From Arthrobacter sp. zg-Y20 (GTDB lineage: Bacteria > Actinomycetota > Actinomycetes > Actinomycetales > Micrococcaceae), in contig NZ_CP126241.1 in assembly GCF_030142075.1 (NCBI RefSeq), positions 1,302,001-1,366,000 on the forward strand: a stretch of DNA of 64,000 bases, written 5' to 3'. The notes under the pieces are model-generated. The model was given only the letters and a program-made list of their open reading frames with translations. It had not been told where the DNA came from and did not search any database. Within the stretch, counting starts at the first letter, position 1. Each line of letters opens with the position of its first letter. Positions 1 to 8,913 of this stretch are shown here, piece after piece. The position numbers were made by a program, and so were the translations under genes.

Positions 1-499
1 GGAGCTCATCGGACAGCTGTTCGGCATGCTCGGCAAGGGCGGGGACGGCCGCCCACTGAGGAGCATCAGACGCGGGCCGGGACAGCCGGCGGACCAGCGA
101 GCCCCAGATCCGCACGGCGTCGGCCATCTGCACGTCCAGCAGGGAATTGTCCGGATCCAGGCGTTCAAGGACGAGGCATGTTCCGGCAGCGTCACGGTTT
201 AGCAGGCGTACCGCACCCTGCCCGTCCCACAGTTCCAGGGCAGCGGCCTCAGCGGCGGCTTCCGGATGCGGAAAAGGGAACTTCAGCACGGCCGGCGTCC
301 CGTCCGCCAGGCGTACGGGGAGGACCATGGCGCCGTGGCCGTGCCACGGCTGGCCCGCGGCGCTTAAATGCGCTGTTGCGCCGAAACCGGCCATGCTGCG
401 CTCTGCCAGGGCCGGCAGGCCTTCCAGCCAGCTGCGCCCGTCCCGGCTGCCGAGGTAGCGGCGGCGCAGCCCGTCAGGAACAACGACGGCGGGTGCCAT
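1..499 (-). CDS. Aminoglycoside/streptomycin 6-phosphotransferase-like protein (partial, 3' end missing)
   Basis: The left window edge cuts this gene; about 166 codons are visible from an ATG at 499, preceded by a GGAGG ribosome binding site. The visible N-terminal part reads like the APH(6)/hydroxyurea-kinase family: a strand with the nucleotide-binding Lys in 'AVLKFPFPHPEAAAEAAAL', followed by 'LWDGQGAVRLLNRD' and 'CLVLERLDP'. The family phosphorylates small hydroxylated substrates, classically streptomycin, with ATP. The catalytic loop lies outside the window, so activity and drug specificity cannot be judged. It lies 33 bp behind the DUF4439 gene on the same strand and is probably co-transcribed with it. 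Many actinobacterial homologues are chromosomal and not proven resistance genes. Confidence 0.72.
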   Translation of the reverse strand, partial: MAPAVVVPDGLRRRYLGSRDGRSWLEGLPALAERSMAGFGATAHLSAAGQPWHGHGAMVLPVRLADGTPAVLKFPFPHPEAAAEAAALELWDGQGAVRLLNRDAAGTCLVLERLDPDNSLLDVQMADAVRIWGSLVRRLSRPASDAPQWAAVPALAEHAEQLSDEL

Positions 500-532
500 G
501 GGGACCTCCGATGCAGTGGGGGACAGGGGGAC

Positions 533-1690
533 TCAGTTCCACGGGAGGTCGTCCGGAACGGCGTCCAGCCCCGGAGCCGCCGGGACAGTGTCCGCCGTGC
601 GGTAGCGCTCCGTGGAGACGGCGGTCAGGCGCTCGATGGCCCAGCCGCGCAGGTTGCCGTCGGACAGCGCCACCAGGTCAGCGTAGACGGCGGGGAACTG
701 CTCTTCCATAGCGGGCAGCGACGCCGCGGGGTCCCGGAGGAAATCCGGATCCAGCCGGTATGCCGCCACCGGTGCCACGGCCGGGAGGCAGAGGTCGGAC
801 AGATGCGCCACCGCGTCCGTGCCGGTTGCCTTGTGGCCGGTCACCTGCTTGCGCCACGCCCCGGCCATTTCCGGCGACGGCTCGGCTTGGGCCAGGGCCA
901 CCTCATAGGCATAGGCCGTGCCCAGTTCGGCATCAATGACTGTCTTGAGGGCAGCGGCCGCATCGGGGCGGTCCCCGGGCGCGGCTGTCGCCGCTGCCGT
1001 TTCGGGGCGGTCCCCGGTCTTGCCGCCGGGGCAGTGGGCGGAGCCGCCGGTGCCGGCGGCGTCCGTGCCTGCTGCATCGGGCCCGGCGGGCAGTTCGACG
1101 CCGGACAGGTCAGCGAGCCGCAGGGCCCAGATCTGCTGCGCGCTGCCGGTGGCGGCCAGGAGGCGGGCAGTGCCTGCATCGGCCCGCCAAGCCGCATGCA
1201 GGTTCGCCTCGGCTGAATCCCACAGCGCCTGAAGATAGCGTTCAGTGTTCCGCTGCTGCCGTTCGGTGTCCGACCCGGGTTCCCCGCCCGGCCCGGCTTC
1301 CGGCCGGGACGTGGAGAGGGTTTCCACGTAACTGTGCCGCGTGGGCGCCGCTGCCGGTTCCCGTCCCGTGCCCGCCAGCAACGCGGCCTGCGTGCGCAGT
1401 CCCTCGGCGTGGAGCTGGAATTCGGCAGCGGTACCGTCCGGCGCCCCGCCGGCCAAGGCCTGTGCCTCGGCCGCGAGGGCGCGTGCTTCGCTGCGGGCCT
1501 GGGCGGAGGCAATCTGCGAGAAGGACCGGGTGTGATCGGCGGCGTCGCCTTTCCCGGCTATCAGGCCGAAGCTGAGCACCACCGAACCCAGTGCGAGGAA
1601 CAACACAACCCGCCGCGCTGCGGCCCTCCGGCGGCCGCGGGTGCGGGCGCGCGGGAGCTCGGTTCCGGCCTTCTGCAAAGGGGTATCCAC
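533..1690 (-). CDS. DUF4439 ferritin-like domain membrane-anchored protein
   Basis: This 385-residue protein starts at a GTG. An Arg-rich N-terminus (about 14-27) is followed by one hydrophobic segment (about 28-46), consistent with a membrane anchor or uncleaved signal. A long Ala-rich helical region follows, and the C-terminal part beginning 'AALKTVIDAELGTAYAYEVALAQ' matches the ferritin-like DUF4439 fold common in Micrococcaceae. The central segment (about 210-250) is low-complexity Gly/Ala/Pro. The biochemical role of the family is unknown to me. It is divergent from rimP, an arrangement I regard as typical of Arthrobacter. No clear Shine-Dalgarno precedes the GTG, so the start is uncertain by a few codons. 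Confidence 0.75.
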   Translation of the reverse strand: MDTPLQKAGTELPRARTRGRRRAAARRVVLFLALGSVVLSFGLIAGKGDAADHTRSFSQIASAQARSEARALAAEAQALAGGAPDGTAAEFQLHAEGLRTQAALLAGTGREPAAAPTRHSYVETLSTSRPEAGPGGEPGSDTERQQRNTERYLQALWDSAEANLHAAWRADAGTARLLAATGSAQQIWALRLADLSGVELPAGPDAAGTDAAGTGGSAHCPGGKTGDRPETAAATAAPGDRPDAAAALKTVIDAELGTAYAYEVALAQAEPSPEMAGAWRKQVTGHKATGTDAVAHLSDLCLPAVAPVAAYRLDPDFLRDPAASLPAMEEQFPAVYADLVALSDGNLRGWAIERLTAVSTERYRTADTVPAAPGLDAVPDDLPWN

Positions 1691-1784
1691 AACAGTCGAT
1701 CATGTCACGAAGGCGCTCCCATCTGCATCGATGCCTCAAGGCCCGCGGAAAGTCGGTAGTCTAGGTACTACAACAACATCTAGT

Positions 1785-1790
1785 GGGAGG
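1785..1790 (+). promoter_or_regulatory. Ribosome binding site of rimP
   Basis: GGGAGG lies 5 nt upstream of the rimP ATG at 1796 and fixes that start. The 105-bp divergent spacer also holds AT-richer sequence (TAGTCTAGGTACTA near 1758-1771) that could supply a -10 element, but I see no good -35. Confidence 0.6.
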
Positions 1791-1795
1791 CAGCT

Positions 1796-2422
1796 ATGGC
1801 GGTTCGGCCCAACCCCAAAAAAGACACGTCATCGGATTACCGCAAGAACGCGATGCGTGCAGAAGTAGCCGCGGAGACGCAGCGGCTCAAGCAATACCTG
1901 GCCCCCACGGTAGAGATGCAGGACCTCTTCCTCGAAGACATCGAGATCAAAATGGCCGGCGCCCACCGCACGGTCCACGTGGTCGTGGACCTTCCCGAGA
2001 CCCAGGTCGGCGGAGTCAGCCTGGACCGGATCTCGGCTGCCGCACAGGCAATATCCGAGGCCATGGACAATGATCCCCACGACGACGGCAGGCCTTACAA
2101 CCTGGAGGTTTCCTCCCCGGGTGTCTCCCGTCCCCTGACTGAACCGCGCCACTGGCGCCGCAACGTGGCCCGGATGGTGTCGGTTTCCGTAGTGAACGGC
2201 GACGACGTCATGGGCCGCATTGTTTCCGTCGATGATGACGGCATTACGTTGATACCGGAACTCCCGGTCAAGAAAGGGATGAAAGCCAAGCAGGGGGACC
2301 CGCTCCATCTGCCTTTCGCCAACATCCGCAAGGGCCGCGTTGAAGTTGAATTCGCCCACCTTGAAGACGACCCGGCCGGCGAGGACGCCCCGGATGATGA
2401 AACCACAGCTGAGGAGGCCTAG
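1796..2422 (+). CDS. rimP: Ribosome maturation factor RimP
   Basis: RimP binds the 30S subunit late in assembly. The 208-residue product has the N-terminal alpha/beta domain ('VHVVVDLPE...GGVSLDRISAAAQAIS'), the family signature 'YNLEVSSPGVSRPLTEPRHWRRN', and a C-terminal SH3-like barrel ('GRIVSVDDDGITLIPE'). An acidic tail (about 180-208) and an extra N-terminal 25 residues make it longer than the roughly 150-residue E. coli protein, as is usual in actinobacteria. Its TAG is immediately followed by the nusA ATG, so the two are almost certainly translationally coupled at the head of the nusA-infB operon. Confidence 0.95.
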   Translation: MAVRPNPKKDTSSDYRKNAMRAEVAAETQRLKQYLAPTVEMQDLFLEDIEIKMAGAHRTVHVVVDLPETQVGGVSLDRISAAAQAISEAMDNDPHDDGRPYNLEVSSPGVSRPLTEPRHWRRNVARMVSVSVVNGDDVMGRIVSVDDDGITLIPELPVKKGMKAKQGDPLHLPFANIRKGRVEVEFAHLEDDPAGEDAPDDETTAEEA

Positions 2423-3394
2423 ATGGATATTGATATGAGTGCGCTGAGGCTGCTGGAACGCGAACGGGAGATCCCCCTGGATCTGCTTGTTCCGACCATC
2501 GAGCAGGCTCTGCTGGTTGCCTACCACAAGACCAACGGTGCACAGGATTCGGCCCGGGCGGAACTGGACCGGAAAACCGGCCACGTCACCATCTGGGCCA
2601 AGGAACTGGACGACGACGGCGCCGAGGTGGGGGAGTTCGACGACACGCCTGCAGGCTTCGGCCGCATTGCCGCCAGCACCGCCCGGCAGATCATCCTGCA
2701 GCGGCTGCGCGACGTCGAGGATGACAACATCCTCGGCGAATTCAAGGGCCGCGAAGGTGAACTGGTCTCCGGCCAGATCCAGCAGGGCAACAACCCGCAC
2801 ATGATCCAGGTGAACCTCGGATCGGTGGAGGCACTGCTGCCGCCGCCCGAGCAGGTCCCCGGCGAGAAGTACCTGCACGGTTCACGCCTGCGCGCCTTCG
2901 TGGTTGATGTGCGCCGCGGCTTCAAGGGCCCGTCCATCACGCTCTCGCGTTCCCACCCGGGCCTGGTCCGGAAGCTCTTCGAATTGGAAGTTCCGGAAAT
3001 CGCGGACGGCAGCGTGGAAATCGTGGCACTGGCACGCGAAGCCGGGCACCGCACCAAGATCGCGGTCAAGGCCAACGTCCCGGGCATCAACGCCAAGGGT
3101 GCCTGCATCGGTGAAATGGGTTCGCGCGTGCGTGCGGTCATGAACGAGCTGCACGACGAGAAGATCGACATTGTCGACTTCAGCGAGGACCCGGCAACGT
3201 TCATCGCCAACTCACTGTCGCCGTCGCGCGTCAACTCCGTGACCATCACGGACGAAGACATGCGCTCGGCACGTGTGGTCGTACCCGACTACCAGCTATC
3301 GCTGGCTATCGGCAAGGAAGGGCAGAACGCCCGCCTTGCCGCCAAGCTGACAGGCTGGCGGATCGACATCGTTTCCGACGCGAAGGCCTCCTAG
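2423..3394 (+). CDS. nusA: Transcription termination/antitermination factor NusA
   Basis: NusA binds RNA polymerase near the RNA exit channel and modulates pausing, termination and rRNA antitermination. The 323-residue protein has the N-terminal polymerase-binding domain (about 1-120), an S1 domain ('[33 protein letters not shown]', cited here in part), then two KH modules with '[20 protein letters not shown]' and the second KH GxxG-type loop '[19 protein letters not shown]' near the C-terminus. It lacks the C-terminal acidic repeats of gamma-proteobacterial NusA, as expected in actinobacteria. The gene abuts rimP with no spacer, and ylxR follows about 50 bp later. Confidence 0.96.
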   Translation: MDIDMSALRLLEREREIPLDLLVPTIEQALLVAYHKTNGAQDSARAELDRKTGHVTIWAKELDDDGAEVGEFDDTPAGFGRIAASTARQIILQRLRDVEDDNILGEFKGREGELVSGQIQQGNNPHMIQVNLGSVEALLPPPEQVPGEKYLHGSRLRAFVVDVRRGFKGPSITLSRSHPGLVRKLFELEVPEIADGSVEIVALAREAGHRTKIAVKANVPGINAKGACIGEMGSRVRAVMNELHDEKIDIVDFSEDPATFIANSLSPSRVNSVTITDEDMRSARVVVPDYQLSLAIGKEGQNARLAAKLTGWRIDIVSDAKAS

Positions 3395-3443
3395 GCCGTC
3401 CGTGCCGGGAGCGGATGCAGCGCCGGTTAAGAAAGGCGCTAGA

Positions 3444-3839
3444 ATGTATAAGGCCGGGTCACCCTCCGCCTCCCGTTCACCTGCAGCCGCTTCCGGCGCT
3501 GCCAGGGAAACCGGGGACCGTACGCACGTTCCGCAGCGGACATGCATAGGGTGCAGGAAGAAGGATGACCAGGCTGTGCTGCTTCGGCTGGTACGGGTCA
3601 GCATGGAAGGCGTCAACGCCGTCCGTGTGGACCAGGACCGCCGAATGTCCGGCAGGGGTGCTTGGTTGCACCCGGAGCCGGCATGCCTGAGATTGGCAGT
3701 GAAACGTTCCGCTTTCCCGCGGGCCTTCCGGGGCGCTGTAGGAATAACGGACGTGGAGCGTTGGTTCAAGGCCCTTGAGGACGTTCCGACCGGGAACGGC
3801 TTCAAAACCGTCCAACCTGAAAGCGGGTCAGAAATCTGA
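3444..3839 (+). CDS. YlxR/RnpM family RNA-binding protein
   Basis: This is a DUF448 (YlxR) protein encoded between nusA and infB, its conserved place in Gram-positive bacteria. The motif 'RTCIGCRKKDDQAVLLRLVR' and the later 'GRGAWLHPEPACLRLAVKR' are diagnostic of the fold. In Firmicutes the family (RnpM) binds the RNase P RNA and modulates its activity; the actinobacterial role is inferred. I start it at ATG 3444, which has GAAAGG 7 nt upstream. An in-frame GTG at 3402 would add 14 residues but lacks a good ribosome binding site. The product is 131 residues. Confidence 0.88.
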   Translation: MYKAGSPSASRSPAAASGAARETGDRTHVPQRTCIGCRKKDDQAVLLRLVRVSMEGVNAVRVDQDRRMSGRGAWLHPEPACLRLAVKRSAFPRAFRGAVGITDVERWFKALEDVPTGNGFKTVQPESGSEI

Positions 3840-3971
3840 TGGAAACCCGATGAGTACCCAGCGATGAGTGCTTTGTTGTGCTCTGTGATGGGCCCTGCTG
3901 CAACTGCAGTGGAAGCCCGCAGCAAATAGACGGTTCGTACCTGGCTCGGTGCGGACCGAGACAGGAGAAAT

Positions 3972-6866
3972 GTGGCCAAGGTCCGCGTACACGAGCTCGC
4001 AAAAGAGCTCGGCATTACCTCAAAGGATGCAGTTGCAAAACTGCAGGAACTGGGCGAATTCGTCCGTTCCGCCTCTTCGACCATTGAGGCCCCGGTAGTA
4101 AAGAAGCTTCGAGGCGCCTTCCCGGCGTCTGACAACAACAAGGCAGCCGCACCGGCCGCCGATTCCAAGCCTGCAGCCCCGCGCTCCGCAGCACCCAAGC
4201 CCGGCAAGCCCGCGCCGGCCGCGCCTGCGGCCCCGGCAGCGGAACAGCCTGCTGCTCCGGCTCCGGCCGCCCCCGCAGCTCCGGCCCCCGCTGAGGCAGC
4301 TCCGGCCGCCCCGGCAGCTGCCGAATCCGCTCCGGCCGCCCCGGCAGCCGAAACCCCCGCGGCTGGCAAGGCAGACGCCGACAACGCGTCCGCTTCGTCG
4401 GCACCGCGTCCGGGCGCTCCGCGTCCCGGCGCCGGCGGCCCCCGCCCCGGCAATAATCCTTTCGCCACCTCCCAGGGCATGCCCCGGCCGCGTGGCCGCG
4501 GTGAAGGCGAGCGGGGAACGGGCGCACCGCGTCCGGGCAACAACCCGTTTGCCACCTCCCAGGGGATGCCGCGTCCGGGTGGACGCCGTGACGAGGCCGA
4601 ACGGACCAGTGCCCCCGGTGCCGGCGGCCCCCGTCCCGCAGCCGGTGCAGGCGGACCCCGTCCGGGCGCTCCGCGTCCGGGTGCACCCCGTCCCGCAGCA
4701 GGCGGAGCACGTCCGGGCGCCCCGCGTCCGGGTGCACCCCGTCCGGCAGGCGCCGGCGGAACCCGTCCCACACCGGGCATGATGCCCAACCGCACCGAGC
4801 GTCCGGCAGCCCCGGGCCGTCCCGGTGCCGGTGCAGGCGGACCGCGCCGCGGACCGGGCGGAGCCCCGGGAACCGGCGGCGGCGCACCTGTTGGCGGCGG
4901 CTTCGGCAAGGGCGGCCGCGGACGCGGCGGCACTGCCGGTGCCTTCGGTAAGGGCGGCGCAGGCCGCGGCAAGCAGCGCAAGTCGAAGCGGGCAAAGCGG
5001 CAGGAACTGGAGCAGATGTCAGCTCCGTCGCTGGGCGGCGTTTCGGTACCCCGCGGCGACGGCAACACTGTTGTCCGTCTGCGCCGCGGCGCGTCCATCA
5101 CGGACTTCGCCGACAAGATTGAGGCAAACCCGGCCGCACTGGTAACCGTGCTGTTCCACCTCGGTGAAATGGCAACGGCCACGCAGTCCCTCGATGAGGG
5201 AACCTTCGGGATCCTGGGCGAGGAACTGGGCTACCGGATCGAGGTTGTGTCCCCCGAGGATGAAGAGCGCGAGCTCCTCAGCCAGTTCGACATTGACTTC
5301 GATGCCGAGCTGGAAGCCGAAGGCGACGACGAACTGGAAGCACGTCCTCCGGTAGTCACCGTTATGGGTCACGTTGACCACGGTAAGACCCGCCTGCTGG
5401 ATGCCATCCGGAACTCCAACGTTGTTGAAGGCGAACACGGCGGCATCACCCAGCACATCGGTGCCTACCAGGTCGACTTCGACCACGAGGGCACCGAGCG
5501 CGCCATCACCTTCATCGATACACCGGGCCACGAGGCGTTCACCGCCATGCGTGCCCGTGGTGCCAAGGTCACCGATATTGCGGTCCTGGTTGTTGCAGCC
5601 GACGACGGCGTTATGCCGCAGACGGTGGAAGCACTCAACCACGCACAGGCAGCGGGAGTGCCGATCGTGGTTGCGGTGAACAAGATCGATAAGGAAGGCG
5701 CCAACCCGGAGAAGGTCCGCGGCCAGCTGACCGAATACGGTCTGGTTCCCGAGGAGTACGGTGGCGACACCATGTTCATTGAGGTCTCTGCCCGCCAGAA
5801 CCTCAACATTGACGCCCTGCTCGAGGCCGTGCTGCTCACCGCAGACGCTGCCCTGGACATGCGCGCCAACCCGAACAAGGATGCCCGCGGCATCGCGATC
5901 GAAGCCAACCTGGACAAGGGCCGCGGTGCAGTTGCAACTGTGCTGGTCCAGTCCGGAACGCTGAAGGTCGGCGACACGATCGTGGCCGGAACGGCCCACG
6001 GCCGCGTCCGTGCCATGTTCGACGAGAACGGCGACAACGTCACCGAAGCCGGACCGTCGCGTCCGGTCCAGGTGCTCGGCCTGTCCAACGTTCCCCGCGC
6101 CGGTGACACGTTCTTCGTCACCGACGACGAGCGTACCGCCCGCCAGATCGCTGAAAAGCGTGAAGCTGCGGACCGCAACGCGGCCCTGGCCAAGCGCCGC
6201 AAGCGGATCAGCCTCGAGGACTTCGACCAGGCTGTTGCCGACGGCAAGGTCGACACCCTTAACCTCATCCTCAAGGGTGACGTTTCCGGTGCCGTGGAAG
6301 CCCTGGAAGACTCGCTGCTCAAGATCGACGTCGGCGAAGGCGTGCAGCTGCGCGTCATCCACCGCGGCGTTGGTGCCATCACGCAGAACGACGTCAACCT
6401 GGCGACGGTGGACAACGCCGTCATCATCGGCTTCAACGTCAAGCCGGCTGAACGCGTTGCCGACCTGGCAGAGCGTGAAGGCGTGGACATGCGCTTCTAC
6501 TCCGTCATCTACGCAGCAATCGATGACATTGAGCTTGCGCTCAAGGGCATGCTCAAGCCTGAGTACGAAGAAGTCCAGCTCGGCACCGCCGAGGTACGCG
6601 AAGTCTTCCGTTCCTCCAAGTTCGGAAACATCGCCGGCTCGATCGTCCGCTCCGGCGTCATCCGCCGCAACGCCAAGGCCCGCGTCACCCGCGACGGCAA
6701 GATCATCGGTGAGAACCTCACTGTTGACTCGCTCAAGCGGTTCAAGGACGACGCCACCGAGGTCCGCACGGACTTCGAATGTGGTATCGGCCTGGGCTCG
6801 TTCAACGACCTGCGTGAAGGCGACATCATCGAGACCTTCGAGATGCGCGAGAAGCCGCGCGTCTAG
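3972..6866 (+). CDS. infB: Translation initiation factor IF-2
   Basis: IF-2 is the GTPase that brings fMet-tRNA to the 30S subunit and promotes subunit joining. The 964-residue protein starts at GTG 3972 with AGGAG just upstream. It has the IF2_N domain '[20 protein letters not shown]', a long disordered Ala/Pro then Gly/Arg/Pro-rich region (about 55-340), a second N-terminal domain, and the G domain with P-loop 'GHVDHGKT' (466-473), 'DTPGHEAF' and 'NKID'. Domains II-IV run to the C-terminus. The disordered part repeats the segment '[17 protein letters not shown]' twice plus several 'APRPGAPRP' units. It is preceded by a 132-bp spacer after ylxR. Confidence 0.97.
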   Translation: MAKVRVHELAKELGITSKDAVAKLQELGEFVRSASSTIEAPVVKKLRGAFPASDNNKAAAPAADSKPAAPRSAAPKPGKPAPAAPAAPAAEQPAAPAPAAPAAPAPAEAAPAAPAAAESAPAAPAAETPAAGKADADNASASSAPRPGAPRPGAGGPRPGNNPFATSQGMPRPRGRGEGERGTGAPRPGNNPFATSQGMPRPGGRRDEAERTSAPGAGGPRPAAGAGGPRPGAPRPGAPRPAAGGARPGAPRPGAPRPAGAGGTRPTPGMMPNRTERPAAPGRPGAGAGGPRRGPGGAPGTGGGAPVGGGFGKGGRGRGGTAGAFGKGGAGRGKQRKSKRAKRQELEQMSAPSLGGVSVPRGDGNTVVRLRRGASITDFADKIEANPAALVTVLFHLGEMATATQSLDEGTFGILGEELGYRIEVVSPEDEERELLSQFDIDFDAELEAEGDDELEARPPVVTVMGHVDHGKTRLLDAIRNSNVVEGEHGGITQHIGAYQVDFDHEGTERAITFIDTPGHEAFTAMRARGAKVTDIAVLVVAADDGVMPQTVEALNHAQAAGVPIVVAVNKIDKEGANPEKVRGQLTEYGLVPEEYGGDTMFIEVSARQNLNIDALLEAVLLTADAALDMRANPNKDARGIAIEANLDKGRGAVATVLVQSGTLKVGDTIVAGTAHGRVRAMFDENGDNVTEAGPSRPVQVLGLSNVPRAGDTFFVTDDERTARQIAEKREAADRNAALAKRRKRISLEDFDQAVADGKVDTLNLILKGDVSGAVEALEDSLLKIDVGEGVQLRVIHRGVGAITQNDVNLATVDNAVIIGFNVKPAERVADLAEREGVDMRFYSVIYAAIDDIELALKGMLKPEYEEVQLGTAEVREVFRSSKFGNIAGSIVRSGVIRRNAKARVTRDGKIIGENLTVDSLKRFKDDATEVRTDFECGIGLGSFNDLREGDIIETFEMREKPRV

Positions 6867-6876
6867 CAGTCCGTGG

Positions 6877-6910
6877 CCGGAGCCGCCGGGAAGTTTCCCG
6901 GCGGCTCCGG
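6877..6910 (+). terminator. Perfect 16-bp hairpin between infB and rbfA
   Basis: CCGGAGCCGCCGGGAA is followed after 2 nt by its exact complement, starting 11 nt after the infB stop codon. There is no uridine run (only GCGCTTTTC a few bases later), so it may attenuate, or protect the infB 3' end, rather than fully terminate; rbfA lies 38 bp downstream with its own strong ribosome binding site. Confidence 0.6.
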
Positions 6911-6947
6911 ATCCGCGCTTTTCAACGTTCTTAGGTAAGGAGAGGTA

Positions 6948-7430
6948 ATGGCAGATCCAGCACGCGCTGCGAAACTCGCTGACCGCATCAAGGTAGTGGT
7001 TGCCCAGGCGCTCGAACGGCGGGTCAAGGATCCGCGGCTGGGCTTCGTCACCATCACCGATGCCCGCGTCACTAACGATCTTCAGCACGCCACGCTGTAC
7101 TACACCGTTTTCGGTGACGAGGAACAGCAGGCAGACACGAAGGCCGCATTGGAATCGGCACGGGGCATCCTCCGCGCCGAGGTGGGTAAGAACATCACCG
7201 TCCGGCTGACGCCCACGCTCGAATTTGTGGCTGACGAGATTCCGGTCAATGCCAACCACCTCGAGGAGCTCATCCGGGCCGCCAAGGAGCGCGACGCCGA
7301 ACTGGCTGCGCTCAAGGAAGGCGCCACGTACGCCGGCGACGCCGACCCGTACCGCAAGGACGAGGACGACGAAGACTTCGAGGACGATCTCGAGGACTCC
7401 GATGCGCCGGTCGACTCGGACGCAAAGTAG
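6948..7430 (+). CDS. rbfA: Ribosome-binding factor A
   Basis: RbfA helps mature the 5' end of 16S rRNA and is important for cold growth. The 160-residue product has the KH-like fold with the family signature 'RVKDPRLGFVTITDARVTND' and 'HATLYYTVFGDEE'. The N-terminal 'ADPARAAKLADRIKVVVAQALER' is also typical. The last 35 residues form an Asp/Glu-rich tail, common in actinobacterial homologues. AAGGAGAGG precedes the ATG at 6948. It is the last gene of the rimP-nusA-rnpM-infB operon and is followed by a strong terminator. Confidence 0.95.
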   Translation: MADPARAAKLADRIKVVVAQALERRVKDPRLGFVTITDARVTNDLQHATLYYTVFGDEEQQADTKAALESARGILRAEVGKNITVRLTPTLEFVADEIPVNANHLEELIRAAKERDAELAALKEGATYAGDADPYRKDEDDEDFEDDLEDSDAPVDSDAK

Positions 7431-7459
7431 CTAGCAAAAACGGCAGCTGACGCTGACGC

Positions 7460-7499
7460 AAAAAGGAAGCGGTTCCCCTCCGGGAGCCGCTTCCTTTTT
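7460..7499 (+). terminator. Bidirectional rho-independent terminator (rbfA / ScyD-like gene)
   Basis: An 18-nt arm AAAAAGGAAGCGGTTCCC pairs with GGGAGCCGCTTCCTTTTT across a CTCC loop (one G-U pair). A-run on one side and T-run on the other let it work for rbfA on the plus strand and for the convergent gene ending at 7535 on the minus strand. Confidence 0.9.
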
Positions 7500-7534
7500 G
7501 TTGCCGGTCAGGGGAGTTGGCCGCCTGCCAAAAG

Positions 7535-8788
7535 TTAGTCCTCCTCGTCCTGTGTGCTGTATGGGAGCCCGCTGCCGCTGTTTCCGCCGTGACCGTCTGC
7601 GCCGCCGCAGCCGGCATGCACCACCTCGACGCCGATGATCCGGCCGGCCGGAGGCGCCTCGGGTACGGGCGGCTCGGCGGGTGGCTCACCCGGTTCCTGC
7701 GGGCCTCCGGGGGGAAGTACGTCCACTGAGGCATAGAGCGTTGAGCCTCGCAGTTCCAGGGCGCCGGGCTGGTTCACTTCGTAGAATGGTTCGGGCGTAT
7801 CGCTCCCGGCCGGGATGACCGAAATGCGGTTGGCGAACAGCTCGGCCACGTAAATGTCCCCGTCCGGAGCAACCGCGAGTCCGGTGGCTCCGCTGAAGCC
7901 GGTGGCCACCACTTCCATTTCGCCGGACCGGGGGTCCACCCGGAACACTGACCCGGTCGGGAAGCCCTCAGGCGCCCCGGGCAGGGAGGCGACATAAAGC
8001 ATCCCGTCCGGGCCGCGCTCCACATCGGTGGGCACCGGCTCCGTGTTGTAGGTGAGTCCCACAGTGCACTCCGGCAGCCCGTTGGCCTCCGCCATGGGTG
8101 CGGTGATGGTTACGGGGATCGCCGGCAGCACGGCCAGGGTGGAGATGTCCCCGTCCCAGTCCACCAGCACGAGGGCATTCATGCCTGAGTCCGAAACCAC
8201 TATGCCGTCCCGGGTGGGAACCGTGGCATACGGGTTCGAGTCCGTGCGGCCGGGGCGGGCTGTGCGGACCTCCGGGGGCAGCTGGGCCGCGCAGGCTGCA
8301 TCCAGGCCTTCGAAGCCGTAGGTGTTTACGGCGTCAGGGTTTTCGGCGTATTCGTGTGAGGCGATGTTGGCAAGGGTCTCCACATTGCCGTCCCGGTCCA
8401 CCGACTTCAGCAGGCTGATGTTCTGCGCCGGGTCTTCGGTGTCGGCGCCGATGCCCATGGTGTAGTAGGTCCGGCCGTGGATGCGGGATACACCTGCGGA
8501 ACCGTAGCCGCCTCCGACGGCGTCCAGGGTTTTCGTGCTGCCATCCGGAGCTATCCGGGTAAGCACCCCGGCAAAAGACTGGGCTACGTCTATGGCTCCG
8601 CCGCGGCTCACGGCGAAGCTGAGCGGCGAGAGCAGGTTTTCTGCCACGGTGGTGACTTCGCCCGCGGCGGGCGGATCGGGTGGCTGCGGCGGGCGGGGCC
8701 CGTAGCCGCCGGCCGCGGCCGGCGAGGCGCCCAGGGCCAGCAGCGCGGCAGCTGCCAGGACAGCGGCAGCTGATGATGACGATTTCAC
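7535..8788 (-). CDS. Secreted ScyD/ScyE-family beta-propeller protein
   Basis: I start this gene at GTG 8788, which has AAAGGAG 6 nt upstream and opens a Sec signal peptide ('[28 protein letters not shown]'); the longer reading frame lacks this. The mature part (417 residues in total) repeats short NHL/SMP-30-like blades such as '[17 protein letters not shown]', '[19 protein letters not shown]' and '[21 protein letters not shown]'. This matches the family named ScyD/ScyE after cyanobacterial scytonemin genes. Actinobacterial members are extracellular with unknown ligand; no link to scytonemin is implied. A Pro-rich stretch (about 370-390) precedes a C-terminus rich in Gly and acidic residues. 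It lies downstream of the GH3 gene on the same strand. Confidence 0.82.
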   Translation of the reverse strand: MKSSSSAAAVLAAAALLALGASPAAAGGYGPRPPQPPDPPAAGEVTTVAENLLSPLSFAVSRGGAIDVAQSFAGVLTRIAPDGSTKTLDAVGGGYGSAGVSRIHGRTYYTMGIGADTEDPAQNISLLKSVDRDGNVETLANIASHEYAENPDAVNTYGFEGLDAACAAQLPPEVRTARPGRTDSNPYATVPTRDGIVVSDSGMNALVLVDWDGDISTLAVLPAIPVTITAPMAEANGLPECTVGLTYNTEPVPTDVERGPDGMLYVASLPGAPEGFPTGSVFRVDPRSGEMEVVATGFSGATGLAVAPDGDIYVAELFANRISVIPAGSDTPEPFYEVNQPGALELRGSTLYASVDVLPPGGPQEPGEPPAEPPVPEAPPAGRIIGVEVVHAGCGGADGHGGNSGSGLPYSTQDEED

Positions 8789-8830
8789 GAGTGTCTCCTT
8801 TGGGGCGAGGGTGCTGGGAAAAGAGGCAAC

Positions 8831-8868
8831 GGGGGAAGGCCTGCCTGTTCGCAAGCAAGCCTTCCCCC
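8831..8868 (-). terminator. Hairpin between GH3 and ScyD-like genes
   Basis: GGGGGAAGGC pairs with GCCTTCCCCC across an 18-nt loop. On the minus strand it follows the GH3 stop codon and sits in the leader of the ScyD-like gene; the T content after it is modest, so termination may be partial. Confidence 0.55.
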
Positions 8869-8886
8869 TGGTTGCGGGAAGGTCAG

Positions 8887-8906
8887 CGGGCGGTGGGTAC
8901 CGCCCG
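8887..8906 (-). terminator. Short hairpin just after the GH3 stop codon
   Basis: CGGGCGGT and ACCGCCCG form an 8-bp stem with a 4-nt loop, 7 nt past the GH3 stop. Together with the hairpin at 8831-8868 it gives tandem stems in the 125-bp intergenic region. Confidence 0.4.
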
Positions 8907-8913
8907 TGCGGAC

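Noticed and set aside
5019-7259. 746-codon open frame opposite infB/rbfA
   Set aside because: It is antisense to two clear genes, follows their third-position GC pattern, and has no recognisable domain.
7535-8788. Scytonemin biosynthesis role for the ScyD/ScyE-like gene
   Set aside because: The family name comes from cyanobacteria; no other scytonemin genes are present, and the fold is widespread in secreted actinobacterial proteins.
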